The position numbers were made by a program, and so were the translations under genes. A model generated the notes under the pieces. It made no database searches, was not told the DNA's origin, and worked only from the letters and a program-made list of their open reading frames with translations. Shown piece after piece: positions 22,201 through 32,302 of a stretch of DNA of 56,760 nt. Each line of letters opens with the position of its first letter. Position 1 is the stretch's first letter. Origin of the DNA: Hypsibius dujardini (Eukaryota; Tardigrada; Eutardigrada; Parachela; Hypsibiidae); the NCBI GenBank assembly GCA_001579985.1, contig LRSR01012852.1, positions 1-56,760 on the forward strand, in the 5' to 3' direction.

Positions 22201-24900
22201 TCCAACACCATTTTGCACCGATTTGAGGAGGAAACTTGTCATAGCTCCAGCACCAACCGTTGAGACAGCCACAGTTGCCAGTGCAGGGTGTGGGAACAGT
22301 CGGGCGATTTGCTATTTGCGCAGGCGTCAGTTGGTCTGAAAATATCTTTCCAAGTTGTATATTGCGACATCACTGGAGTTTCAACCGTGCCAACTGAATC
22401 TTCAACTCTTCAATATTTCTAGAGAGACATTTCAGAGTTTCAACTAGAGAACGATAGGTATCCACAAATCGGTTTGCTTTTTGTGATCTCATCGGCGTAG
22501 ACATTTTGGTGTGGATGTTTAAAAATAAAGTGCACATTTTTAGTGCACAATATGCGTCTCATTACAACAAAGAGCCGTGATTTGATATATGCGGATGACG
22601 GAAGGGTCAACGAAGCGAAGGAAGGCTGACGATCATGAATGATCTTGAAGAGCCAGAGAGAAGGAGTTCCAAAAGTAGACCATCACGTCTTCCGTCTTCG
22701 TGCCGGAGCTTCCATTTCGCTGCGTGCCTTATTCTATTGTGCCACAGACTAACAACCGGCTGCCTGTTAGCTCCTCCGTCTCACCGGCTGGCATTCCGTC
22801 TCTCCGTCCGCCGTCTTTCTTCCTTCCTAAGATCAGCTTGCTGTCTCCTCACTCCGCCTGCTATCCAACATCTTTCAGTCTCTCTTCGAAAAATCTAGAC
22901 AGGAGTTCATCATGTGGATCTCCACATCTCCGTATTTTTTCTGCTTCTTCGTTAACCTTCAGTACATCCGCGGACCCTCCGATGTTGCCATCGGTCTTCG
23001 TTTCTGCTCCCATCCTTCCGTCTCTTTTCACACCTTTCCGCTTCTTCAAGCACCCGAGCGTCTTTTCTTTTACCCCCGTCTCTTCTATACCGCTCTTCTG
23101 TCACTACTTCCACCCGTCCATCTCTTTTCCCACCATCCCCTCTCTTTTTCCACCATCCCCTCTTTCGTAGGCGTTTCGTCTCTTCCTCAACTCTTTCACT
23201 TTTCCAGCCGTTCTGCCTCTCCCATACTATTCCGTCTCTTCTCATACTCTTCGGTTTCTTATTCCGTCTCTCCACCCATCCACCCCCCCACCCGTCTCTT
23301 TTCACACCATTCCGTCCCTTCAGTTGGAAGGATAGGTGAAAAAACGATACGCTAACGAAAGAGATGGAATAGTGGGAAACGAGACGAGCGGGTNNNNNNN
23401 NNNNNNNNNNNNNNNNNNNNNNNNNNNNNNNNNNNNNNNNNNNNNNNNNNNNNNNNNNNNNNNNNNNNNNNNNNNNNNNNNNNNNNNNNNNNNNNNNNNN
23501 NNNNNNNNNNNNNNNNNNNNNNNNNNNNNNNNNNNNNNNNNNNNNNNNNNNNNNNNNNNNNNNNNNNNNNTCCTTCCGTCTCTCCCTCCACCCTTCTGCC
23601 TCGTCCGACCGTGCCCTTTATCTACAGGGTAGTGAATCTCCTTACCTTCGGCGGTACGCTCCCCGGTGCCGGTGTACCGAGACGCCGAACCGCACGTCAT
23701 TCGTGCATCACAGTCTGCGTTCTTGCTGCACCTTTGCCAGTTTTTATTGGGGCCTGTTTCCCCCAGCACCTGGGTATAACACCACGCCCCGTCCGCTCCG
23801 GTGGGGAACTTCTCGTAGCTCCAGCACCAACCCGTCGGTTCGAAAGTTAGGGGCATGTCAAAGACGCAGCCACAACCACCGCCGGTGAAGGTATCGCACG
23901 GGCTGGGTACGGTCGGACGAGGACCTTCCTCGGCCACACCGCCGCCGCCGCCGCCCTCTTGGTCACCGCCCTTATCGGGCGCGTCTGTGGACTGCCCTTG
24001 CGGTTGGAGGGTTGTAGTTCCGTTGATGTTGTCGTAGACATTGCTATAGTAATCAGCAGTCACTGTTCTCCGACCTGGGATCATTCGGGAGAAAATACAT
24101 GCCGTTTGGTTACAGGGAAAAAAACCAGTAGAAATTGGAAAACAAATATTCTCACTTGAGAGGATTTCCAAGGGGCACCGCAAAATGTCTCCACTTTATT
24201 TTATGATAAGTTCGGTATTAGTGATGATTTTTGAAATTTTATTTTATCTCTAAGTAGCAAAGATCAAGAACTTTTTTTGCGATATTTAAAAGTCTGGAAA
24301 ACACTCGTTCACGTTCCCTAATTCTGACAGCAAAAATTTCGATTTTTGAACAAATTTGATTTGATAATTTGTAAGTTTCCCACTCAAAATTCAGTTAGAA
24401 ATCGATTGGTAGCAGCAGAATCGTTTTTCGGTGCAAGGGGGCGGAGCTATGAGCTATTCTCTAGCCCCAGCGGAAACATCCAAGGAATATTCCAGGAATG
24501 ATTTATAACTCCGCCCCTCGACATCTGAAAACAAATCTGCTAATATCAATCGATTAAAAATTGAATTTGAAGAGGGCATGTAAGATATCATAAAATGAAA
24601 CCATTAAAATCGATTTTTTTGTATTTTTACAGTCAAAATAAGGACAAAGGTCCTTTCTAGGAATCTTCCGGCGCTTTCCAAACTTTGAAATTTCGCCAAA
24701 ACAATCTTAAAGCTACGCAGATGGGATAAATTTCATATATCATTAAAATACTGAAGTTATTGAAGAAAGACATTTTGCGAGATCCCTCTGAAAAACGGAT
24801 GTCTTGGATAAGACTTATTGTTCAATATAGGAACTAGAACACAGTTTCATTACTCACATATAGCCATGCAAAATAGAAGCGCAAGGGCAGAAGTGGGCAT
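16296..24900 (-). CDS. CAP-domain (SCP/CRISP-like) secreted protein with three N-terminal 8-Cys Trp-rich modules
   Basis: Exons in transcript order: 24900-24858, 24074-23646, 22335-22069, 21846-21550, 21132-20860, 18056-17905, 17486-17398, 16982-16823, 16441-16296. Exon 1 encodes a signal peptide (MPTSALALLFCMAI). Exons 2-4 each begin and end in phase 1 and each carry one module with pattern PC..C.C..GWCW.Y..P...WC.QxLG...WQRC..DCD.RM.C; exon 2 also has a Gln/Gly-rich leader. Exons 5-7 form a CAP domain: Ala-rich helix with CKGGHGF, then GQNIA, WASEKKAF, TGHY and GCGF. Both CAP histidines and the WxxE glutamate are present, while the usual GENI glutamate is Gln. Exons 8-9 resemble the CRISP hinge and cysteine knot (PYLEGTP, CPNGLC, CDCLQ stop). 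Phases agree everywhere except exon 7 to 8, where the obvious donor gives TAA, so a small exon is missing or the donor is wrong. A complete opposite-strand gene lies in intron 5. Confidence 0.75.
19029..19037 (+). promoter_or_regulatory. TATA box of chitin-binding gene copy 1
   Basis: TATATAAAA lies 86 bases before the start codon and is conserved in the arm-2 copy, giving a short 5' UTR. Confidence 0.65.
19123..19902 (+). CDS. Secreted chitin-binding type-2 (CBM14/peritrophin-A) protein, copy 1, 157 aa
   Basis: Exons 19123-19452, 19590-19611, 19699-19796 and 19879-19902 give 157 residues with matching phases; exon 2 is only 22 bp. The signal peptide is MQASLIVLAAVLGVALAAG. An N-terminal region (VPKVWDALAKLRGKGALTAE) precedes one CBM14 domain at residues 72-127, with six cysteines (CNPAKPGFYAD, KCQLFDRC, YIC, VCDWFFNVDC). 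This family binds chitin in cuticle or peritrophic matrix and is widespread in arthropods and relatives. A TATA box and a nearby AATAAA (20097-20102) complete a compact gene. It lies entirely inside an intron of the minus-strand CAP gene, between its two main CAP exons. The arm-2 copy differs by only a few residues (Ala for Val before IPSPRP, and the last residues). Confidence 0.95.
20097..20102 (+). terminator. AATAAA signal of chitin-binding gene copy 1
   Basis: AATAAA lies 195 bases after the stop. The matching arm-2 position keeps an AATAAA-like word (AAAATAAATTC). Confidence 0.5.
20195..21340. other. Arm-1-specific block holding CAP exon 5
   Basis: Homology with arm 2 stops near 20195 and resumes near 21340. 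In arm 2 the matching positions enclose about 610 bp of unrelated sequence (33290-33900). The block contains CAP exon 20860-21132 and, at 20220-20560, a degenerate ACTAAA/TTTAGT-rich AT tract like those at 27780-27990 and 55700-56050. Confidence 0.7.
21202..21460. repeat. Tandem repeat, about 108-bp unit, 2.4 copies
   Basis: GTTTAAAGTCAC (the first copy has an extra T) recurs at about 21202, 21310 and 21418, each followed by AAAGTTgATA and an ATATAT stretch. It lies in CAP intron 4. The part next to exon 4 is retained in arm 2 (33130-33290). Confidence 0.7.
21893..22012. repeat. CTGT tract in CAP intron 3
   Basis: Plus-strand CTGT/CTGTTTG words; the reverse-complement counterpart is at 32625-32745 in arm 2 and is nearly identical in length. 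Confidence 0.85.
22690..23335. repeat. Long C/T-rich tract in CAP intron 2
   Basis: About 650 bases are strongly pyrimidine-biased on the plus strand, built of loose CCGTCTCTTTTC/CACC units of 20-40 bases. On the CAP-gene strand this is purine-rich. The open frames across it are compositional artefacts. Confidence 0.8.
23394..23570. other. Assembly gap (177 N)
   Basis: A run of N interrupts the C/T-rich tract. The 60 bases before it are purine-rich and the bases after it are pyrimidine-rich, so strand bias changes across the gap. The true length is unknown. The CAP exon 2 begins only 76 bases to the right. Confidence 0.95.
24157..24800. mobile_element. Foldback element with long terminal inverted repeats
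   Basis: The left end (TTGAGAGGATTTCC through GCAAAATGTCT) pairs with the right end (AGACATTTTGCGAGATCC through CTCTGAAAAA). Inner arms continue the pairing, with spaced CTTTCTAGGAATC and similar words. No protein is encoded. It lies in CAP intron 1 and is related to the elements at 13060 and 29482. Confidence 0.65.
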
Positions 24901-25304
24901 TTTTTGGTGCAGTGATGGAGAGACGACAGCAGAAATAGAAAAAATATTGTAGAATGTTCAACACTACGTCCTTACCGGCTCCGTGCTATCGAACTGTCCA
25001 CGTAGCATTGTCCACGTTGACCACGTTATGAAGTTGATGTCTGCACTCCGTACTTAGCATACATAATTCGCTCTCTGCAGATGGCAACATGCATCTGCTT
25101 GTGCTAATGATGATCGTAGCCTAAGGCAACTAATGTTGTCAAAGGTGAATCTCCTTCCTCCTGGTAGTGGAAAATATGATGAGCAAGCGAAGCATCGCTG
25201 TAATCCGTTCAGTAGACTACACAGTGCCACGTAAAGTGTAGGTGCTGTGCAGTGAAGTACGAGTGAGATGTTTCAGAAATTATCTCCATACATGATTAAA
25301 GCAG

Positions 25305-25345
<41 letters not shown>

Positions 25346-25610
25346 TGGAGTGACTGGAAGATGAGGTTTGGAACAGTCAGTCATCTTTCGAAGCTTTTCC
25401 TGTCCCAATATAATAATTTAATATGCAGTATTAAAAGGCACAATTCAAAATACTGTCGAACGGGAACAAAATCAGCAAATCAAATTGAATAGAAAAGTAC
25501 GCAATGAAATAAACAAATAAATAAAAAATTTTGAATAAAAATCACGTGCATCAATAAAAAAGGATTTTATTCCCTGTTAAGACACTAATTCTCCAACTTT
25601 ACAAAAGGCC
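24901..25610. other. Intergenic between the CAP gene and Rab5 (convergence-free, both minus)
   Basis: This should contain the CAP-gene promoter. No clear TATA box or other motif was recognised. A (CAGA)n run lies at 25303-25344. At 25566-25571 the minus strand has AATAAA, a fitting polyadenylation signal 40 bases after the Rab5 stop. Confidence 0.5.
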
Positions 25611-27251
25611 TCAACAGCATTTTTTCTTATTCTCCTCTACGGGCGCACCCATCTGCACGACATCGGCGTTCCTTCGTTCCGGGGGGCTCACGGACTTGGG
25701 CAGTTTCCGCGCCACCTCGGTAAAGATGTCTACCACATTCTGCGAGGTCTTGGCGGACGTCTCGAGGAAGATCAGTCCGTTATCGTTGGCGTACTTCGCG
25801 CCCTCCTCAAACTGCACCTTGCGTTGCCCCTCCAGGTCACACTTGTTGCCGGCCAGGGCGATGACGATGTTCGGCGCGGCCTGGCGTTGCAGTTCGCGGA
25901 CCCACGTTTTAGCGCGTTCAAAGGATTCCGGACTGGTGATGTCGTACACGATGATGGATGCCTGTGCGCCGCGGTAGTACCTGCAAGGAGCAAAAACCGC
26001 AAGGTGAAAAAAATTCAGATTTAAAAAAACTAGAAAGGAGAAGGACAGACAATCAGATGAGATTGATAGACAGATAAAAGACAAACAGCCAAATAGACAG
26101 GCAGATAGATAGGTAAGCAGGCAGACAGTCAGACAGACAGACAGATAGACAAACAGACAGATGAATAGACAGGCAAACAGATAGCAAGGTAGGTATACAG
26201 AAAAACAAGCAGAAACAGGTGGACAAGAAAACAGGCAGACAGGAAGGCAGACAGATAGACAAACACATGCATGCAGAGGATTAGGCAGACAGGCAGACAG
26301 ACAGGCAGACAGACAAACTGTCAAACGGACAGACAGTCGTACATGGGAGCAAGACTGTGGTAGCGCTCCTGGCCGGCCGTATCCCATATTTCAAACTTGA
26401 CCGTTGCGCTGTCGAGTTGTACGGACTGGGTGAGAAAAGCGGCTCCGATCGTGCTCTCCTGGTGTTCGTAATAGTGGCCCTTGACGAAACGCAGCACCAA
26501 ACTGCTCTTCCCCACCGCGGCTTCACCTGCCAAAAACGGAACAGTCAACGGTCAAGCCAACCAGTAAATTTGAGTTTGATTAGATCATACTCGATAATAT
26601 CAAAACGAAAGGAAGTAAGCCAGGCCAATCAGTCAATTCAGCAAGAAATTATGAATAACCAAACTACGGTAAATCAACGTATCAATCAACCTAAGGCTGT
26701 AATGAACATCATCGGGTCTCCTCAGTTACCGCTTTACCTCGCGATTTCACAAAAATGATTTCGACTTCCAATCATCTAAAAGTTAAATGTACTATCTCAC
26801 ACAAGTGCTCATTTGGGCTCAAAAATCTCGTGTCCCTCTACGAAGCGTTAAAGATCCAGTAAAATCGAAACCTAGCAGCAAAGTAATCAATCAAGTTAAT
26901 CTAGTGAAGACAATAACGAAACAGACCAAATCAACAATCAAGCACAAGTTCCAAAGCCAACTAAGCAATCAATCAATTAAATCAAGCAAAAACTCAACAA
27001 CCAAACAGATTAAATCAACAATCAAGCTAAGACTCTAATGAGAAATTTTCACATTCATAATGACAACTTTTATAGCTTTTTTTGCACGCCATTCTCGCGT
27101 TAAAACCGTGCAGAAACAATCCCTTACCTAGCAGCACTAATTTGAATTGATAAGTCTGGTTTCCGCCGGCCGTCCCGGCCACTCCATCGGGACGTCCTCC
27201 TCCTCCGGCGCTCCGTGACTGCTGCTTTCGTACTTTGGCGTTTTCCGACAT
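25611..27251 (-). CDS. Rab5: Rab5 small GTPase, 225 aa, 3 exons
   Basis: Exons in transcript order: 27251-27128, 26526-26343, 25980-25611, with matching phases. The G motifs are intact: GEAAVGKSS (P-loop; Ala replaces the usual Ser of Rab5), TIGAAFLTQ (switch I), [19 protein letters not shown] (switch II), GNKCDL and ETSAK. The C terminus ends KKKCC, the double-geranylgeranylation motif. The [13 protein letters not shown] and APMYYRGAQA signatures separate Rab5 from other Rabs. Rab5 directs early-endosome fusion and endocytic sorting on the cytosolic face of early endosomes. The N-terminal 25 residues are Ser/Gly-rich and variable, as is usual. Both introns contain degenerate tetranucleotide or AATCAA-type low-complexity sequence. 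Identity is very sure. Confidence 0.97.
26040..26342. repeat. ACAG/GCAGACAG tract filling most of Rab5 intron 2
   Basis: The tract runs from the 5' splice site of the minus-strand intron (26342) almost to the acceptor. On the gene's own strand it reads TCTGTCTG. Confidence 0.9.
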
Positions 27252-28440
27252 GACCGCCTTCCCTGACGCCCTCACTCTAACAGGACAATCCAACCACCAC
27301 TCAATTAGGAACGTATCCTCTGCAGGCGGTAATATCAAAGAGAGTCAAGATAAGAAGCCAGAAGTAAAACAACCGGTCACGTTTTTAGGATGTCCCAAAA
27401 CAGTGGCAACATTTCCCGCACAATCTTCTCTTACCTCAGCAGTAGGTGGATGTGTGCCCTTCAACAGCGATAATGCTTCTCCGCAGCGGATATCAAAATA
27501 GAACGGACTTTGATGCCGAGGAAAGATTAGGGAGATATTTGTCGGTTACGAGTTCCACTTGTTGCGTGGCTGGAAAGTGATCAGCTCATCTCCGGCTTGA
27601 TTGCTTGATTTAATCATTAATCGCTCTGTTTCAGTTCGATTAACATGCCCATGTTCTTTGATTAGCTGCACACTGTTCGCATTTTTAACACTGATGCGTT
27701 CCTTCTAAAAAGCATAACGATTCATGATTCACAGCCTTCACGGGACCTTTAAACTCGGTTTTCCCTACTAGTTTTGTAATTAAATAAGAGTTGGGCTAAA
27801 GATTTAGTTACTTTTAGTATAGTTTTACTCAAATTATCAGACCAATTTTTGTTTTCCTTTTTGTTTCTTTATCTCCAATTCAATTTGTTTATGAACTGAA
27901 CATTTTTGCCTACTTTTTTTTGGCCAACTAAAAAACTAAAGTTAGTCACTAAAAATTTCATTTTAGTTTTAGGATAGTTTGGTGTAATTTTGCCATCACT
28001 GGAGTCTACTTATCATGTCGGGCAGAGCAGAGGTCTTGCATGGCAATCATACGGCCAGGTCACCGACTGCACTTGCCTGTCACTTTTCAGGCCCTGAACA
28101 TTGATATAAAAGTTGAATTTGCACATGTATTCCCAGAACAACACGGTGCTGCTGTGTGTATTTATTTGCTTACTTAATATCGTACGGTGACTGTGTACAC
28201 TTAGCCTGATAGGGCCATGCCATTTTCTGCCGTTGAGAAAGACCCACGCTAATCAATTGACGGTGCTGTTCTAGCAGCGCTGTGAGTTCTTGAACAAACA
28301 CAAAAACTGTGTATTGCTCCCGTTTTATTGATGCATTTGCAAATACATCTGGCCTTGAGTATCCATTGTTCCACAACGAATCCTGGGATTTACGGTTGGC
28401 CTTGGCTTTTTACTGTAGCAGAACTCTGATGTATTAAGAC
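27252..28440. other. Divergent intergenic region between Rab5 and the sulfatase
   Basis: The region should contain both promoters and 5' UTRs; no TATA box is evident. An AT-rich stretch at 27780-27990 is built of TTTTAGT/ACTAAAA words like those at 20220-20560 and 55700-56050. No other gene was seen. Confidence 0.45.
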
Positions 28441-30213
28441 ATGGCGATCTCGAGCGATAGCACGACCGTTCTAACTGGATCAACTGGTACCAGGCATCCC
28501 GACGATATTGCCTTCTCCAGCAAATGCACCAAGCAAAACATTTGTTACAGCATCGTCGTGATAGTCTTCACAACCGGGGTCGTGATGGGAATCTTAGGTC
28601 TGTATTTTTACAACTGGCGGTCTCAACAACCTGGGAAGCCGGTGGAGCCTGAGTCGGAACCGTATGGGCCACCAAATGGACCCCCAAACATTGTTCTGCT
28701 CATTGTGGACGATCTGGCAAGTCCTAAATACATCATGGAGAAAGACAGACAAGCAAACATGCAAAAAGGCAGGCAAGCACGCCAACAGGCAGGCAAGCAA
28801 ATAGACAGGCAGGTAGGCGTCCAGACAGAGAGGCAGACAGAGAGACAGAGAGACAGACGGATGGGCGGATAGGCTTTCAGAGTGGCAAGCAAAAGACAGG
28901 CAAACACCATTTATACCCTATCGTGTTGAATCGTGGACGTGACTCTAACTCCTTGTGGTAGGGTCATGCGGATATCGGGTATTCAGAAGGTAGCCTGCAA
29001 ACGCCGACACCTAATATTGACCGACTAGCCTGGGACGGGATCATCTTGAATCGTCACTACACGCATCCGGTGTGCAGTCCGACGCGTTCAGCTCTCCTCA
29101 CTGGGAAATATGCCTTTCAAGTGGGTTAGTCTCCAATACATAGTGTGACCGCCCTCCCCCCCACCCATCTTGATCTCCAGTTGTGTGGGGCATAAAAGTA
29201 TCGTAATTTGTTATTTCAGGCATCAGCAACCCCAGCTCTCCGGGAGAACCGTACGGAATTCCTCTACAGTTCAAACTGCTGCCACAGTACCTGAAGGACT
29301 TGAACTACAACACTTACATGCTTGGAAAGGTCCGTCGAAGTTAAATGACTTTATTCCACATATGTACTACAGCTAGATTATAACGTTCATCTCAGCTTGC
29401 CTTTCCGTCGGGCAGTGGCATGTTGGAGCCCATACGAGAGCTTTTTTCCCAGGTAAAACCAATGTCACCTTTTGACCAAACTTGACTTACTTTGGGTGAT
29501 TTTCAGAGGTGGATTTCAAACGTTTCCATTTTTTTTCTAAATTAGACCAATATTAAGGATGCGATATAAAAACGGGATATATCAGTGTTTTCACAACTCT
29601 GAAATTTCGTAAAAAAAGTTCTCGGAGATTCGTTAATTAATTACATTTTTTAAATCATCATTAATACTGTACTGATTTAGAAGAAAAATTAGAGATGTTT
29701 TGAAATCCGTCTCTGAAAATCGCCCCGAGTAAGTCGCCTGTAATGTTACTGGCTCATCTGGCAGGTGCTCGTGGATTTGATTACTGGCTCGGGTACATGG
29801 AAGGAGAAGTGCATCCGTTTGACTATACTACGGGATGGGTAGGTTTTCTGTAGGCCGATTGGCGGGTTTAAATTCACATCCATTTGTACGATGTAGCTCG
29901 CACCAGAAGTCAATAGAAGCGGTCGCAATCTCTACGAAAACGGCCTCCAAGTGGCGGAGAGCTGCACCAACAACCATTACCTTCCGCACATGCTGACGGA
30001 GAAATTTGAACAAATTGTCCACAACAACGGCGCTGAGCACTCCAAGCCGTTCTTTGTCTATTTCGCGTCCCCACTGCCCAAGGCTAACAGTGAGGCAAAT
30101 GGAACATATCGGGTGAATCGCCAGTTCGTTATGCCGCAGTATTTATCTCGACCTTCGGTTCGAGCTATGGACAACCAGCACTTTGGTCGAAAACAACAGA
30201 TGGGTACTATTCG

Positions 30214-30264
<51 letters not shown>

Positions 30265-32000
30265 ACTGCCTGAGTATCTGCCACCATGTCTGCATATCTG
30301 TTTCTGGGGAGGTCTGGTCTGACTGATTACTGTCTGTAGGTCAGATCCAGGCCTTGGACGAGCAAGTCAAACGTATCAAAGAGGCGTTAGAGTGTAAAGG
30401 CGTCCTCAACAAAACGATCATCATTTTTATGTCCGATAACGGAGCAGCGCCAATGGTGCTTCCAACAATCCACGTCAACCACGGAAGTAACTGGCCGCTT
30501 CGAATGTTCCGAGGTTCTCCGTTTGAAGGCGGGGTGCGAAATCTAGCCTTCATTTGGTCGAAACTTTTAAAAAAAAAGGGGATTGTTACGGACCAGCTGT
30601 TTCATGTTGCGGATTGGCTTCCAACGCTGTACGAGGCAGCTGGAGGAAATGTCAGCGACCTGCCCAATTTGACAGGCATCAGTCAGTGGACATCCTTAAA
30701 GGAGGGCACAAAGAAGGGTGACCGAACTGAGCTTGTGGCTCTTATTAACCCTGTAAGAAACGTTTTCGGATTTGTCTACCAGGAACCGGGTTCAGGGACT
30801 CTGTACAAAATTGTCGGAGGACCTGGTAGCAGCCATATCACCGGCTGGTGAGTATTAAGTACAGCCAGAAAAAATACTGACTGACAAGGGATCTATTACC
30901 AGTGTAACATTCAGATCGAGAGCTGTCTCCTCTCCTGAAAACTAGATCACTTAACAAGATTTAAAAAACATGGCCCGCGGCAGTGAGACCTTCATTGAAT
31001 AGAGAAAATTCAGGGAGATTTATTTTGCGTCAGACCAGCGCTGGCACTGCAATCCGATTCTTTCCATAATTGATCCATTTTGCTCCGTCCCTAATATCCA
31101 GAACAGTTCGGTTTATGCCAATTAATTACAAATTAAAATTGGAGGGGAGCAGTGTTTAAAAATCAATAAATTTGAGTTCTTAAACAAGTTGATATTTTTG
31201 GAATAAATGGAAGGACAATGGAATCTTTCTATCAATGCTCTATCAACTTTGAAATTGTCTAAAGAGAAAGTTATGAGGACAACATTGGAAAATTAATCAT
31301 TTTAAATTATTATGAATATGTGATTATTTAAGGAAATGGAGGCGAAAGGCATCATGGGTACTGGCTACGAAAATAATTAGAATTGTGTAAAATACCCAAA
31401 AGAACAAATACGGTACATGACGGGTCAATCAAGTGCTCGTGCTCAATGATACACAAGAAGGTATCTGAATTTTTTCCTATTGAACGGAGACCGCACTGCC
31501 ACCAGTCACGTTTTTTAAATTCATGTTATGAGACTTAGTTGTCAGAAAAAGTAAATGTTCTCAAGTTGATTGTTACACTGGTAATTGATCCCTTAAGATT
31601 GGCAGACAATGCATATTTAGTTTTATTTTATAGGTATAGAACAGAGGGAACGAATGCCACCCACAAAATGGCGAATCCGACAAGTGTGTCCGTAAACTGC
31701 GGCCACCCGGAAGGAATTGAGCGAACCGTTTGCCAGCCCTGGCTAGCGGATTGTCTGTTTGATCTGACCAACGACCCTTGCGAGTTGAACAACATCGCCG
31801 CTGCGAAACCAGAAATGGTTAACTTGATGAAGAACAAAGTCGTTTCGTACAACGCCACTGCCTATCCTTCTGTCAGACAGCCTTACGACCCGACTTCGAA
31901 TCCCGAACTATTCCAAAATTGGTGGACCCCATGGCAGGATCCTGAACCAGTTCGCAAGGCTTCTTCCTGTTTACCATTCCAATCATCATTTTCTCTTTGA
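28441..32000 (+). CDS. Type II membrane arylsulfatase (ARSB/I/J-like), 613 aa, possibly catalytically altered
   Basis: Exons: 28441-28716, 28962-29124, 29220-29329, 29416-29452, 29765-29838, 29897-30203, 30340-30847, 31634-32000; phases match throughout. Intron 1 uses a GC-AG pair (CTG|GCAAGT). A helix at residues 36-57 without a cleavage site makes it a signal-anchor protein with a lumenal C-terminal enzyme domain. Sulfatase motifs: DDLG (90-93), the formylglycine sequence CSPTR (Cys130-Arg134), GKWH (182-185), SDNG (354-357) and FEGGVR. In ARSB-type enzymes an HxP histidine and a lysine before WSLWEGG also line the active site. Here the HxP segment reads ASPLPKA, with no histidine, and the lysine position is Arg380. 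It may therefore be an altered or inactive sulfatase. The substrate, probably a sulfated glycan, is unknown. AATAAA lies at 32068-32073. Confidence 0.93.
28738..28865. repeat. ACAG/GGCAGGCA tract in sulfatase intron 1
   Basis: Degenerate CAGACAG and CAGGCAAG words start about 20 bases after the GC donor. Confidence 0.85.
29482..29738. mobile_element. 257-bp MITE-like element with about 45-bp terminal inverted repeats
   Basis: TTGACTTACTTTGGGTGATT at the left pairs with the reverse complement of the right end (GCGACTTACTCGGGGCGATT), and the match continues through TTTCAGAGACGGATTTCAAA-like sequence. It fills sulfatase intron 4 between short flanks. A lone end of the same family is at 7214. 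Confidence 0.75.
30215..30262. repeat. (CTGT)n microsatellite in sulfatase intron 6
   Basis: Eleven or so perfect CTGT units start 12 bases after the exon-6 donor. Confidence 0.95.
30848..31633. other. Sulfatase intron 7, AT-rich
   Basis: The longest intron of the gene (786 bp) contains no gene. The part at about 31190-31330 is weakly similar to the interior of the foldback family (TCAACTTTGAAATTGTCT, TTAATCATTTTAAAT). Confidence 0.5.
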
Positions 32001-32302
32001 TTGCAAAATGTCTTACGAGAATAACTAAACTCATTCTTTTTTAGCTAAAGAAAACAGCAAAAGGTTAAATAAATTGCAAAATGTTTATATCACGGCTCTT
32101 TGTTGTAACGAGACGCATATTGTGCACTAAAAATGTGCATTTCATTTTTAAACATCACACCAAAATGTCTACGCCGATGAGATCACAAAGAGCAAACCGA
32201 TTTGTCTCTCTCTCTAAAAATTTGAAGAGTTGAAGATTTAATTGACATGATCTCATTGATTCCATTGACGTCGCAATATACAACTTGGAAAGATATTTTC
32301 AG

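Larger units (their letters stand above)
18075..22587. repeat. Arm 1 of a large inverted duplication
   Basis: This segment recurs in reverse complement at about 32088-36000. Examples are ATTTTGGTGTGGATG near 22503 against CACACCAAAATGTCT near 32156, the chitin-binding gene at 19123-19902 against 34191-34973, and AGGCATTTTGAGCGATTAT at 18261 against its complement near 35827. Coding and intron sequence in the core (about 18.9-20.1 kb and 21.5-22.3 kb) is nearly identical. The outer part below about 18.5 kb is clearly diverged. An internal block (20195-21340) is not shared. Confidence 0.9.

Noticed and set aside
22700-23355. Long overlapping frames rich in Pro, Ser and Phe
   Set aside because: They arise from the C/T-rich tract, in several frames at once, with no protein-like features.
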